Below, in pieces: positions 29,568-37,696 of a stretch of DNA of 41,247 nucleotides (within the stretch, counting starts at the first letter, position 1; the number at the start of each line of letters is the position of its first letter). Below the pieces are notes generated by a model that worked only from the letters and a program-made list of their open reading frames with translations, was not told the DNA's origin and did no database searches. The DNA comes from Porcincola sp945869225 (GTDB taxonomy: Bacteria > Bacillota > Clostridia > Lachnospirales > Lachnospiraceae): the NCBI RefSeq assembly GCF_052118625.1, contig NZ_JBQKGW010000022.1:1-41247 (forward strand). The letters are read 5' to 3'. The position numbers and the translations under genes are program-made.

Positions 29568-29993
29568 TTAGATCATCGTAGGATTTTTTGGCACCTTCAC
29601 ATGGGACAATGCTCTGCTGTGCCATCTGCGGATAGTACGTTCATCGGCGGAAAGCTCATCGCCAATCCGCATCCATGTGTAGTTCTTAAGATACCGGTAC
29701 GTGAGAATCAACCGTTCATCCATGTTCTCGACCTGATCGATCACGGATTGGATCTCGTCTTTGAGCTTCAGGAGAAGGCAAAGCTCATCATTCACTTTCT
29801 TTTCCTTCTCCCAGATGCGATCCAGCGTTTTTACGAATGGTGCATCGTCTGGACGATTCGGATTGTAATGCTCCTCGAATCCGGGACTGCCAACAGAAGA
29901 AGCCAGCATCCTTAAATTCTCCAGTTCTTCCTGATGCAGCCGGATTCGCTGCTCCAGCCGGTAAGCCTGATTGAGATATGCCTTTGGTGTCAT
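29568..29993 (-). CDS. DUF1492/sigma-70 region 4-like late transcription regulator
   Basis: A 141-residue protein. An N-terminal coiled coil (residues 1-60) precedes a region-4-like helix-turn-helix: IDQVENMDERLILTYRYLKNYTW followed by IGDELSADERTIRRWHSRALSHV. Proteins of this type (ArpU, DUF1492, sigma-like) drive late transcription in many Firmicutes phages. It is the last gene before the late region and is followed by tandem repeats that could be its target. ATG 29993 overlaps the stop of the 78-residue gene. Confidence 0.85.
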   Translation of the reverse strand: MTPKAYLNQAYRLEQRIRLHQEELENLRMLASSVGSPGFEEHYNPNRPDDAPFVKTLDRIWEKEKKVNDELCLLLKLKDEIQSVIDQVENMDERLILTYRYLKNYTWMRIGDELSADERTIRRWHSRALSHVKVPKNPTMI

Positions 29994-30226
29994 GCTGCCA
30001 CCTTCTCTCTCAGCTTCCGGATCAGATAATCTGGATCCACATGGGTAAGAACCCCATACCAACCAGAATGGAAGAAGTGCTCCAGCTCCATAGCGTCTGT
30101 CATGGCTGCTTTATTACCCGGATGTCTTTTTAATTTACGAAGCGCCGTCAGATAATCATCTGCTGCCTGTGCTACGATAGCGTTGGCGAGGTTTTCGTAC
30201 GGATCTCCTTCATTTCTTCTAATCAC
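29990..30226 (-). CDS. Small conserved phage protein of unknown function
   Basis: A 78-residue, mostly helical protein: NLANAIVAQAADDYLTALRKLKR, then AMELEHFFHSGWYGVLTHVDPDYLIRKL. I know this type from the same position, between VRR-NUC and the late regulator, in Firmicutes prophages, but not a function. It overlaps both neighbours by 4 bp, so the three are translated together. Confidence 0.75.
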   Translation of the reverse strand: MIRRNEGDPYENLANAIVAQAADDYLTALRKLKRHPGNKAAMTDAMELEHFFHSGWYGVLTHVDPDYLIRKLREKVAA

Positions 30227-30525
30227 TTGCTGTACCTCCCAACTACTTGCTTCACATCTTCTACCGAGCGAACAACTGCGGCAGTTCCGCCAGCGGCTTT
30301 GATCTTATTAATTGTTGCTTCCTGCAGTTTTGTCACAGTGCCTTTTTCATTCTTCACCTCAAAGGCAAAGAATCTGCCACCAATGCAGCAAATGATGTCC
30401 GGTATGCCTGCCGTACCATACATGCCGCCATGCTCTTTCCACGCAAAGCAATCCGGCATACTCTTTAAGTGCTTTAGGATGGACCTGACTATAACCGATT
30501 CCTTTACCAGTTCCTGTCTACTCAT
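30223..30525 (-). CDS. VRR-NUC nuclease
   Basis: A 100-residue stand-alone VRR-NUC (PD-(D/E)XK) nuclease: GMYGTAGIPDIICCIGGRFFAFEVKNEKGTVTKLQ, in parts, with the catalytic D in GIPDII and E-x-K in FEVK. Phage proteins of this size are thought to resolve branched DNA. ATG 30525 is used because the longer frame reads the conserved leader box. That ATG has AAAGGAG 10 bases upstream, which can be hidden by pairing with the box. Confidence 0.9.
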   Translation of the reverse strand: MSRQELVKESVIVRSILKHLKSMPDCFAWKEHGGMYGTAGIPDIICCIGGRFFAFEVKNEKGTVTKLQEATINKIKAAGGTAAVVRSVEDVKQVVGRYSK

Positions 30526-30533
30526 GTTCCTGC

Positions 30534-30593
30534 GACTCCTTTCCATTGAATGTAGGGCTCTTCTTTCCCGTAAAGGAGCCATAGAAATCAACC
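30534..30593 (-). promoter_or_regulatory. Leader box 1: conserved 27-nt element before VRR-NUC
   Basis: Minus-strand GGTTGATTTCTATGG + CTCCTTTACGGG (30567-30593). GGCTCCTTT (30572-30580) can pair over 9 bp with AAAGGAGTC (30534-30542), which holds the ribosome site of VRR-NUC. The 27 bases are identical to box 2. Confidence 0.6.
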
Positions 30594-30636
30594 ACAAACA
30601 GGAAGGTCAGACATTCATGATCTATGCAATACAAAA

Positions 30637-30832
30637 CCCGTCCAAAAGTTATCCACGGCAAAGGCGCGCAAACCCGCATAGACACTGCGTTTTCTGCCAT
30701 TGGACGACTTTGGGACGGGACGGTTTTCCCCCATACCCCTTTATATATTTCCTTTTAAATACACCATGTTTTTTTTCTTGAATGTAAATAAGAAGAATAA
30801 GAAGAACTCGTCCAGTACCCTAAAACCCGTCC
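30637..30832. other. Candidate replication origin with repeats, DnaA box and AT-rich zone
   Basis: Within a gene-free stretch (30526-30961): six CGTCC pentamers, three in each orientation (plus strand at 30639, 30809 and 30828; minus strand at 30702, 30713 and 30718), with AAAACCCGTCCA occurring twice; TTATCCACG at 30649-30657, 8/9 match to the DnaA box; and an AT-rich tract at about 30737-30808. It lies behind the primase-helicase terminator. Phage origins often have this make-up near the primase gene. Confidence 0.5.
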
Positions 30833-30907
30833 AGAAATCTGCCGTGGAATCCCATCGATTCCTGCTCCCTAATCCCTGTGGCAAGGATCTCTGCCCTTTG
30901 TCCCACG

Positions 30908-30943
30908 AAAAAAAAAGACAGCGCAGATTGTTATGCGCTGCCT
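30908..30943 (-). terminator. Terminator of the replication operon
   Basis: Minus strand CAGCGCA, 8-base loop, TGCGCTG (30919-30940) then nine T (30908-30916). It follows the primase-helicase stop by 20 bases. Confidence 0.9.
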
Positions 30944-30961
30944 GTGGTAAGAAATCCGTTT

Positions 30962-33451
30962 TTAATCCGCATCGTCCACGTATCGGATCCCGCGCCAGGT
31001 CTTCCTCCTGCCGGTCTTGTCCTTGGCTCTGGCAACACCCGGATATCCGATTTCGATTTCCTTATTGAATCTGGTCTGAGAGAAGGGGCTTAAGCCGCTG
31101 TCCTTACAGAACATCTGATACTGGGAATAGAACTCGGTTCTTCCGACCTCGAACCCATCCCCAAGCTCACAGCACTCTGCCACAAAGGAAAGCGCACTAT
31201 TGGACTCTTCACGGTATCTCTGTCTTTCTTCGATGTTGCTCCTGGTCTCTGAGAATCGCCAGTTCTGGTTCATGAGCCGGATCAGTCCATCCAGTGCAAA
31301 CCGGAAGATTCCATCTGCCTCCGCCCTGAACTTTTCCAGAAGCATCGGATCCCGCTTTTCCTTAGGTACGGCATGTGGAAATCGAATAATGATCAGACGT
31401 CTGTAGAACCCTTCCGATCGGTCGCCAAAGTTCTTTGGTATCTCGTTGCAGGAAAACAGCAGCCTTGCATAGTTCTGAAAGTTGAACGGATCCTTGTTCT
31501 TGCGCTCGACCGTCAGGAAATCTTCTCCAACAAGAGCTTTGAAGATACCATTATCATCAATGTTCTTTGTCGGAAGATCTGCAAAGATATTTGCGAGCTT
31601 CCCATAGAGCTCCGCCGTCTTGAACCTCTCGTTCAGCGCCTGCCACGAGACATTGCTCACGTTTTCCTTGCCGAGAAGAATCTCATTTAATACACGAAGC
31701 AGAACGGACTTTCCGGCACCAGCCTCACCCACAATAACGAAGGACTTCTGAGCCTTGTTCACCGGGACAAGAAAGTATCCAAGCATCTCTTGCAAAAGTG
31801 GCACCTGATCATCATCGACACACTGATGCAGAAATTCCTTGAAGCGGGGACAATCTGCCTGACTGGAGAAATTGACATTTAACTGCACGGTTGATAAGAA
31901 CTCCGGCGTGTGCTTTGTGAGCTTATTTTCCAGTACATTGTAAATGCCGTTCCGGACATTGATCATGTAGGGGTTGGCATTCAGCTCTCTTGAATCCTTC
32001 AAAACCGCCAGCTTCCACTGACCGGTCGCATCCGAGATCTGCACCATGGTTGCATGCCCCTCGAGCATTTTTGCGCGAACCATGCTCTTTGCTGTAAGGT
32101 CCGACATTGCTTTGTAGACACCGCTCTCATAACGCCAAAACTGCTCTGCCGCGTAGAAGGCATGCACGTTCTCCGCCATGTGTTTTGCCAGGACATCTGG
32201 CATAAAGCGAAGCCCGCGTTCCGTCACCTCATACCAGGCAGGAATCTGACCCTGTGATGCCTGACGCTTTTTCTCTTCCTGCTTCTTTTGAAACGCTGCA
32301 TACATCTTCTTTTGTTCTGCAATGACCGGACGCACATCCGCTACGGTCAGAGAAAACTTTGAACGAAGGATATGGTTAATGATGCCCTGCGCTGTCGCGG
32401 TATCAAGATTGTAAAGATATTCCGTCACAAAGCGCTGTACTACTTTTAAGTTCTCGACAGCATTCGAAGAGACAGGAAGCGTGTTAATAAGCCTCGTTGC
32501 CATATCCGTGGTGATTGGCTGATAGCACATGGCCGCAGGTGCCTTGCAGGTACAGTCCTTGGTTCCCATCCTGGGACACTTGAAACCTTTCTCTGCAATC
32601 ACCGCACACGTCATAGGTCCCGTACCACTCTTTAAAAAGTGCTGAATCTTCGCGTCCGTATCTTCCCTCTTGTAGTTCGGATAAGGGGCTGACAGCTCGT
32701 GGATTTTTTCCGTACCGCCTTCAAAGGAGGCAAGGTTTGTAAGCATCGCATACCAGTCGTGCTCGGAAAGTGTCGCCGCATCTTCCCTGCAGTGCTTCAT
32801 AAAATCACAGCCTGTAAGAACAAGTGCCAGTCCTTTTTCTGTCCCGATGGGATTCGTCTCCTTAAGCTTTTCTTCCTGCTTTACCGGAAGCAGCTGCATG
32901 AGTTCTTCCTGGGTATACCTGCGCTCCGGGTGAAAAGAAATGCACTCTACCTCTACCGGATCAGCCTTACAGTGATAAAATCCCGGGAGGCGCATCACTC
33001 TGGATTCATTGACGCACACGGGATCTCCATGGAACTTTTCTACCAATGCCTTCTGGATCGGACGATAAAGCGAAACGTCTCCATCCTTAATGAACCAGTA
33101 GGTATGAAGCGAACGGCGCGTTTTGATCTCCATGGATGGAGGCAGAGGAAATGCTTCGACCTGCCGGATCTGCTCCTCCATGGACAGATCATCGCACTCC
33201 ACAAACTGTGCGTTCACTCTGGTGATCGACTTGTCATCATCTCCACCAGCATTGACCACAAAAAAGATGCCGCGGTTTAAGGCGTTGTGTTTTTTTAATT
33301 GCTCCATGATAGAGGAGAACTTTCCTGCCTCAACGGCAAGCTTCATGCCGGTGAAAGTCCCAGACTTCTTATCATCAAAGATACGGACATGGACGGTTTC
33401 ACCTGGATCAAAGAGGCTTCTTACCACATCTTCCGCTGATACCTTGCTCAT
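30962..33451 (-). CDS. Primase-helicase (RepB-like primase + D5/P4-type SF3 helicase)
   Basis: An 829-residue replication protein. The N-terminal ~200 residues resemble RepB-type archaeo-eukaryotic primases (FFVVNAGGDDDKSITRVNAQFVECDDLS, in parts, with the acidic pair; SRVMRLPGFYH). A middle region has a cysteine group (CPRMGTKDCTCKAPAAMC). The C-terminal helicase has Walker A VGEAGAGKSVLL, Walker B-like NIFADLPTKN and sensor LLFSCNEIPKNFGDRSEGFYRR. It should prime and unwind phage DNA. It overlaps the DUF4406 gene by 4 bp. The candidate origin is directly downstream. Confidence 0.92.
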   Translation of the reverse strand: MSKVSAEDVVRSLFDPGETVHVRIFDDKKSGTFTGMKLAVEAGKFSSIMEQLKKHNALNRGIFFVVNAGGDDDKSITRVNAQFVECDDLSMEEQIRQVEAFPLPPSMEIKTRRSLHTYWFIKDGDVSLYRPIQKALVEKFHGDPVCVNESRVMRLPGFYHCKADPVEVECISFHPERRYTQEELMQLLPVKQEEKLKETNPIGTEKGLALVLTGCDFMKHCREDAATLSEHDWYAMLTNLASFEGGTEKIHELSAPYPNYKREDTDAKIQHFLKSGTGPMTCAVIAEKGFKCPRMGTKDCTCKAPAAMCYQPITTDMATRLINTLPVSSNAVENLKVVQRFVTEYLYNLDTATAQGIINHILRSKFSLTVADVRPVIAEQKKMYAAFQKKQEEKKRQASQGQIPAWYEVTERGLRFMPDVLAKHMAENVHAFYAAEQFWRYESGVYKAMSDLTAKSMVRAKMLEGHATMVQISDATGQWKLAVLKDSRELNANPYMINVRNGIYNVLENKLTKHTPEFLSTVQLNVNFSSQADCPRFKEFLHQCVDDDQVPLLQEMLGYFLVPVNKAQKSFVIVGEAGAGKSVLLRVLNEILLGKENVSNVSWQALNERFKTAELYGKLANIFADLPTKNIDDNGIFKALVGEDFLTVERKNKDPFNFQNYARLLFSCNEIPKNFGDRSEGFYRRLIIIRFPHAVPKEKRDPMLLEKFRAEADGIFRFALDGLIRLMNQNWRFSETRSNIEERQRYREESNSALSFVAECCELGDGFEVGRTEFYSQYQMFCKDSGLSPFSQTRFNKEIEIGYPGVARAKDKTGRRKTWRGIRYVDDAD

Positions 33452-33906
33452 CTAAGTTCCTTTCCATCCATGATCCGGATCGTTTTATGAAGGCGCTTTG
33501 CTTCGCGATACTCTGCCTTCATGCCATCAGACATCTCAATTTTTTCGTTCTTATCCTTGTTACCGATGAACCAGACCTCATCGCAGCAGGCAAGAAGCGC
33601 CTGTCCAAAGAGAAGTCCAAGCTCTCTTTCACGGGAATCCTTGTCATCAAGGATCTGAGGATAGAGAAGATGTGAGGCAATGGGGATATACCCGTTTTTT
33701 ATCGCTGCCCTGCAGTAACGGATGGCGTCTCTACGGTTTTTCTCGATATCGCCCGCATACTTTGATGCCATGTAGACCTTTGGCCTTTCCTTGATCTCTG
33801 TTTCCCTCCGCCAGGTTCTCCGTCGTTCTTCCCTATATTCCTTCACGACATGACTCATCGCCAGACCGGCAGTCGGATCAGAAAATCCTTCGTAATTCTT
33901 ATACAT
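33448..33906 (-). CDS. DUF4406 (nucleoside deoxyribosyltransferase-like) protein
   Basis: A 152-residue protein. After a basic start of ~40 residues comes the DUF4406 domain: PKVYMASKYAGDIEKNRRDAIRYCRAAIKNGYIPIASHLLYPQILDD, in parts, then ACCDEVWFIGNKD and SDGMKAEYREAKR. The fold is related to nucleoside 2-deoxyribosyltransferases, so a role in nucleotide metabolism is possible but unproven. It is translated with the primase gene. Confidence 0.85.
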   Translation of the reverse strand: MYKNYEGFSDPTAGLAMSHVVKEYREERRRTWRRETEIKERPKVYMASKYAGDIEKNRRDAIRYCRAAIKNGYIPIASHLLYPQILDDKDSRERELGLLFGQALLACCDEVWFIGNKDKNEKIEMSDGMKAEYREAKRLHKTIRIMDGKELR

Positions 33907-33909
33907 GGT

Positions 33910-34689
33910 TTATCCCTCCCTTTCGATAAGAGGGAGAATTCCCTCGCCTTTCAGAAGGTCATACAGGAACAGTCTTCCCTTCTGCGTCCAGTACGTATGC
34001 ATAACGCTTTTGTTGGAATCTACTGCAAAGGTCCTCGACTGTGTCAGACCGAGCTCTGCATACTCCTGATAAAGAATCCATGTGTCTCTGAGCCTGTACT
34101 GCACACCCATTTCATGCAGAAGCTGATTGAACTTCCTTCCGCTCATGCCATAGTCCTTTGCGATCTGGGTCACTGGAACCGTATTCTTGTTCTGCAGGAT
34201 CAGGTCATAATAGCTGGCCTTCGGCTGAAGCTCCGCAATTTGCTGCCTCTGGACCGCTGCCGTGAGCTCCAGATTCTTACGTTTTTTACGTTCCTCTTTC
34301 AGCGCCTCAAGCACGGTGATCATGGCATCCGGATCATCCAGAAGTTCATTGACCGCATACATGCCATGCTTTCTGATCGTAGGAAGGACTTCTGCCGTAA
34401 CCCATCTCTTGAACTTTTTAGCTCCCGGCAGTTTGCTGGAAAGAATCAGGCTGTACAGCCCAGACTCATTTATCATCGTTGTCTCTGTGACCACCTTCCC
34501 ATTTTGGGAATCTGCTCTGAGCATCACCTTGAACCTGTCTTCCTCGTCAACATGCATCACTACTGCCTTGCTGGCGTTAGAATACCCGAGGCATTCTGCG
34601 ACATCTTTGCCTACAAAAGCAGGCGTTCCGTTTACTTCCATCGCACGGATTCTTCCAAAATCGTTACTGGTAAATGTTGTAAGTTCCAT
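33910..34689 (-). CDS. Phage antirepressor (BRO-N + KilAC)
   Basis: A 259-residue DNA-binding protein. The BRO-N/Ant domain (residues 1-110) has VGKDVAECLGYSNASKAVVMHVD and SGLYSLILSSKLPGAKKFKRWVT...VLPTIRKHG. A coiled-coil linker precedes the KilAC domain (about residues 145-255: VTQIAKDYGMSGRKFNQLLHEMG, in parts). In other phages such proteins counter the lysogeny repressor. The repressor itself is not in this window. The gene has its own AGGAGG site after leader box 2, whose terminator could stop its expression. Confidence 0.92.
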   Translation of the reverse strand: MELTTFTSNDFGRIRAMEVNGTPAFVGKDVAECLGYSNASKAVVMHVDEEDRFKVMLRADSQNGKVVTETTMINESGLYSLILSSKLPGAKKFKRWVTAEVLPTIRKHGMYAVNELLDDPDAMITVLEALKEERKKRKNLELTAAVQRQQIAELQPKASYYDLILQNKNTVPVTQIAKDYGMSGRKFNQLLHEMGVQYRLRDTWILYQEYAELGLTQSRTFAVDSNKSVMHTYWTQKGRLFLYDLLKGEGILPLIEREG

Positions 34690-34712
34690 AGGATCAGACC
34701 TCCTGACTGAAT

Positions 34713-34774
34713 AAAAAAGACTCCTTTGAGAGGAACTCCCTGTTCCTCCCGTAAAGGAGCCATAGAAATCAACC
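34713..34774 (-). promoter_or_regulatory. Leader box 2: 27-nt element forming a terminator before the antirepressor
   Basis: The 27-nt box (34748-34774) is identical to box 1. GGCTCCTTT (34753-34761) pairs with AAAGGAGTC (34719-34727) around an inner hairpin GAGGAAC/GTTCCTC (34730-34748, loop 5). Six T follow directly (34713-34718). The whole is a two-stem intrinsic terminator 24 bases before the antirepressor start. Confidence 0.75.
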
Positions 34775-34788
34775 AGGTCCTATGCGCC

Positions 34789-34802
34789 CTGATTTCAATC
34801 AG
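34789..34802. promoter_or_regulatory. Palindrome after the DNA polymerase stop
   Basis: CTGATT, two bases, AATCAG (34789-34802), a perfect 6-bp inverted repeat two bases past the polymerase stop. It could be a short operator or a mRNA 3' hairpin. Confidence 0.4.
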
Positions 34803-34804
34803 AT

Positions 34805-36751
34805 TTACACGTCCAGTTCGTCCATGGTGCCGAATGTAGGTCCGGCGGATGCCTCGGCGATAAGAGGTAAGTTAAATTCCGGGAAAGGCTTCTCCTCCAT
34901 GCACCGCTTCACAAATGAAATCGCATCGGAGAGCCTATCTTCCGGGATAATGAAGGTAAGCTCATCATGGATCTGCAGAATAGGCCGAAGCCATGGCAGA
35001 TCAGGCAGCCCGGCAAGGATCCGACAAACCGCCATCTTTAAGATATCCGCCGCTGTTCCCTGAATCGGGGTGTTCATGGCACAGCGCTCTGAAAAGGACT
35101 TCTGTCCCCAGTCCTCCGACCTGATATTGGGCAGATACCTTCTTCTGCCAAGCCAGGTCTCTGTGTACATGCGCCGCGCTGCATCCGCCTTCACGCTCTC
35201 CTGCCATCGGGAAAGACCAGGATAACCTTCTTTTAAGTTGTCGATCATTTGAGAGCACTCCTCAAAGGAACGATCAATTCCTGCCTTAAACTTCAGCGTC
35301 TTTTGCAGGCCGCGTGGAAAGAGGCCATAGAAAACACCGAAATTCACGTTTTTTGCAATCGTCCGGTGCTCCTTGTAGTTCTCTGAATTTTTGTCATGCG
35401 CCTGTTCATATGGCACCCCGAAAATAACTGAAGTAGTCTTGGCATGAAGGTCTAGGTTGTGAAGGTAAACCTCGCGCATCGTATCGTCTCCGGCCTGTGA
35501 CAGATAAAATGCCCCGACACGAAGTTCAATCTGGGAAAAATCCAGGCTGATGATGATGTGGCCTTCTGGCGCTTTGATAAAGTTTCTGACGCCAATGGGG
35601 TCATTTGTCTTCCGCGGCATGTTCTGAGCATTTGGATGCTGGCAGTTAAATCGCCCGGTATCCGTCGAGAGGGCAAAAAAGTCCGGATGCACACAGCCTG
35701 TCACCGGATTTAAGAATTTCAGATATCCATCAATATAGGTCGATTTGATCTTGCCCCACTTCCGGTATTCCTGCACCAGAATAAAAAGCTCTGAAAGCTC
35801 CGGACGGTTCTCATCGCACCACTCTTTTAGCATGGTCATCGTCTGATCATCCGCTGCTTCACGATTCGTAAGTGTCGTCTTTAGGACCGGAAGCTTTAAT
35901 GTTCCATAGAGATACTCCTTAAAGGCCTTCGTACTGCAGTTGCTTCCGATGTTCACATCTCCGATCAGAAAAGCAATCTCCTGACGAAGCTTCTCCATCG
36001 TCTCCTCCGCTTCCTTCTTTTTCTCCTCCATGAGCGGGATATCAAGTGGCGCACCATTATGTTTCATGATGCCAAGATATACTGCCGTCGGTGACTCCAG
36101 GTGTTCCACGATCCACCTGTGCCTTGGCAGATATTTATCAAACCAGTCATTGAAAATCCGCATCAGCTGGAGCGCCTGGTCCGCATCCTCACAGGCGTAT
36201 GCAATGGTTTCAGGATTCTGCGGATCCAGCTCATCAAAGGGTTTTCCGTCTGTTGTCTCGGTAAAGGTCTTTCTTTTGTAACCGAGAAGCTCCTCCGACA
36301 AGGTCTTAAGGCCACTGTCCTTAAGCCTTCTGAACGAGTAGTCCCCGTTCTGCGTCATCTGTGCCGCACAGATGGTGTCATACACCGGAGTCTGGATCAC
36401 GATCCCGAGGTGATAAGAAAAGGCAGACTCGAACGCGATGTTGTGACAGACCTTGACTACTTTGTGGCTCTCCAATAGCTCCTTGTGGAAGGAAAGCCAG
36501 TCGTCCCAGTCCATGTTTTTTCCGATCAGATGCCTTAGCGGTACAGACACTCCGGTCCCTTCCTGCACCGAATAGCTGCACTCTGTGATATGCGCCTTGT
36601 GCGGATCGAGCGCCGCCTTCTCCTCGCTCCGGTGTCCCTTGTCTGCCGCAGTCTCATAGTCAAATGACACGAGCCTGGCATCCCCGATATAGTGTTTCAG
36701 TTCCTCGATATCCGTAACGGATTTATAGTTCTTATCCATGCTGTTCTCCAT
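34805..36751 (-). CDS. Family A (Pol I-type) DNA polymerase
   Basis: A 648-residue replicative polymerase. The 3'-5' exonuclease domain starts near VSFDYETAADKG (Exo I Asp/Glu) and includes CHNIAFESAFSYH and YACEDADQALQL. The polymerase has motif A IISLDFSQIELRVGA, motif B RTIAKNVNFGVFYGLFPRG and motif C LQIHDELTF. No 5'-3' exonuclease domain is present, as usual for phage polymerases. I start at ATG 36751 (MENSMDK), 8 bases after GGAG. The earlier ATG at 36811 has no good ribosome site and lies before a terminator hairpin. Confidence 0.94.
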   Translation of the reverse strand: MENSMDKNYKSVTDIEELKHYIGDARLVSFDYETAADKGHRSEEKAALDPHKAHITECSYSVQEGTGVSVPLRHLIGKNMDWDDWLSFHKELLESHKVVKVCHNIAFESAFSYHLGIVIQTPVYDTICAAQMTQNGDYSFRRLKDSGLKTLSEELLGYKRKTFTETTDGKPFDELDPQNPETIAYACEDADQALQLMRIFNDWFDKYLPRHRWIVEHLESPTAVYLGIMKHNGAPLDIPLMEEKKKEAEETMEKLRQEIAFLIGDVNIGSNCSTKAFKEYLYGTLKLPVLKTTLTNREAADDQTMTMLKEWCDENRPELSELFILVQEYRKWGKIKSTYIDGYLKFLNPVTGCVHPDFFALSTDTGRFNCQHPNAQNMPRKTNDPIGVRNFIKAPEGHIIISLDFSQIELRVGAFYLSQAGDDTMREVYLHNLDLHAKTTSVIFGVPYEQAHDKNSENYKEHRTIAKNVNFGVFYGLFPRGLQKTLKFKAGIDRSFEECSQMIDNLKEGYPGLSRWQESVKADAARRMYTETWLGRRRYLPNIRSEDWGQKSFSERCAMNTPIQGTAADILKMAVCRILAGLPDLPWLRPILQIHDELTFIIPEDRLSDAISFVKRCMEEKPFPEFNLPLIAEASAGPTFGTMDELDV

Positions 36752-36785
36752 AAAAGAAACTCCGGGATTTTCATTCTCCCGGAGT
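36752..36785 (-). terminator. Terminator-like hairpin overlapping the polymerase ribosome site
   Basis: Minus strand ACTCCGGGA (36777-36785), 9-base loop, TCCCGGAGT (36759-36767), then TTCTTTT running into the ATG. The perfect 9-bp stem contains the GGAG ribosome site, so the hairpin could both terminate transcription and hide the start. Confidence 0.75.
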
Positions 36786-36830
36786 CCTGTCTCTTTCGTC
36801 TCTTCGATCATCCTGCTATAAAGGCTTTTG

Positions 36831-37616
36831 TCACTTCAGAGGCTTAATGACCTCACCGGTCTCCGTATCCACAAACGGGGGCTCCTCTGCGGAAGCTTCC
36901 TCGTCTGTCATGTCGCCTATCGTAAGGCTATCGGCATAATTCCGGATAAGGCCTGTCATCTCCCCGATGAATTTCTTCTCATCGTCATTTAAGACACGGA
37001 CGAACTTAAACTTCGCCTTAGAATAGACAATGCCCTCATCGTTCGTTGCCTTCTCCAAAGAGATCTGTGTCACGATGTTGGAAAGTTTCCTGCCCTTGGT
37101 CAGCTGATGCTTCACGTAGTCGGTGAAGCTCTTAAGGCTCCCAGTTGGAAGTGAAATCACCACCGGGAAAATCTCGCCTTCGCGCACAAGATAGAGCATG
37201 TGGCGGTTCTTGCAGGCCTTGGACTTGTTGCCGCCGGATCCGAACTTGTTATACGGGCATGCCCTGCAGAGGCCGCCCGGATTTCCTGTGCCATGAATAC
37301 CGTCAAATGATCCACAGTCCGGTGGGTTGGAGCCGCCCTGAAACTTCGTTGCATAGTATCCGAAAGCCGGGTGATGGAACGCAATGACCGCCGTGATGGT
37401 TTTTGCCATCTCGGTCTCTTCCTCATCTCCCGGCACCTCAAAGGCAAGGCTCCCGCCGGAAGGGATTTTGATGCGATCGAAGCGGAAGGTAAGGCCGGTG
37501 CATTCACCACCGCCTAATGCTTCCTGAAGAATTTCGAGATTCCCACCGGATGCGAAGCTGTTCTGCTCTGCGAGTTCCTTCTTCTCTGTTTTCATAACTG
37601 CATTTTCTTCTGACAT
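36831..37616 (-). CDS. Replication-module protein with a cysteine cluster
   Basis: A 261-residue protein next to the DNA polymerase. The middle has GGSNPPDCGSFDGIHGTG followed by GLCRACPYNKFGSGG and KACKNRHMLYLV, giving four or five cysteines that could bind zinc or an Fe-S cluster. The rest is beta-rich (FPVVISLPTGSLKSFTDYVKHQL) with an acidic C-terminal tail ending TETGEVIKPLK. The acidic tail and location recall single-strand-binding proteins, but I do not recognise a named family. It is preceded by leader box 3. Confidence 0.65.
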   Translation of the reverse strand: MSEENAVMKTEKKELAEQNSFASGGNLEILQEALGGGECTGLTFRFDRIKIPSGGSLAFEVPGDEEETEMAKTITAVIAFHHPAFGYYATKFQGGSNPPDCGSFDGIHGTGNPGGLCRACPYNKFGSGGNKSKACKNRHMLYLVREGEIFPVVISLPTGSLKSFTDYVKHQLTKGRKLSNIVTQISLEKATNDEGIVYSKAKFKFVRVLNDDEKKFIGEMTGLIRNYADSLTIGDMTDEEASAEEPPFVDTETGEVIKPLK

Positions 37617-37622
37617 CTTGCT

Positions 37623-37694
37623 GTCCTCCTTTTTGACAGTCCTTTACACGGGAAAGAACCTCTCTTTCCCGTTATAGGGACATAGAAATCAACC
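37623..37694 (-). promoter_or_regulatory. Leader box 3: divergent copy of the 27-nt element
   Basis: Box at 37668-37694. It matches the other boxes except for four changes in the CUCCUUU-containing segment (GTCCCTATAAC). It is followed by a perfect hairpin CGGGAAAGA/TCTTTCCCG (37649-37671, loop 5). TGTCC of the box can pair with GGACA, which overlaps the ribosome site AAGGAGG of the 261-residue gene. Confidence 0.55.
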
Positions 37695-37696
37695 GC

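Noticed and set aside
30534..30593. Leader peptide starting M-A-P-L-R in the 27-nt boxes
   Set aside because: The ATG has no ribosome site, box 3 breaks the frame after three codons, and in box 2 the frame differs from that of the gene. Conservation looks nucleotide-based rather than protein-based.
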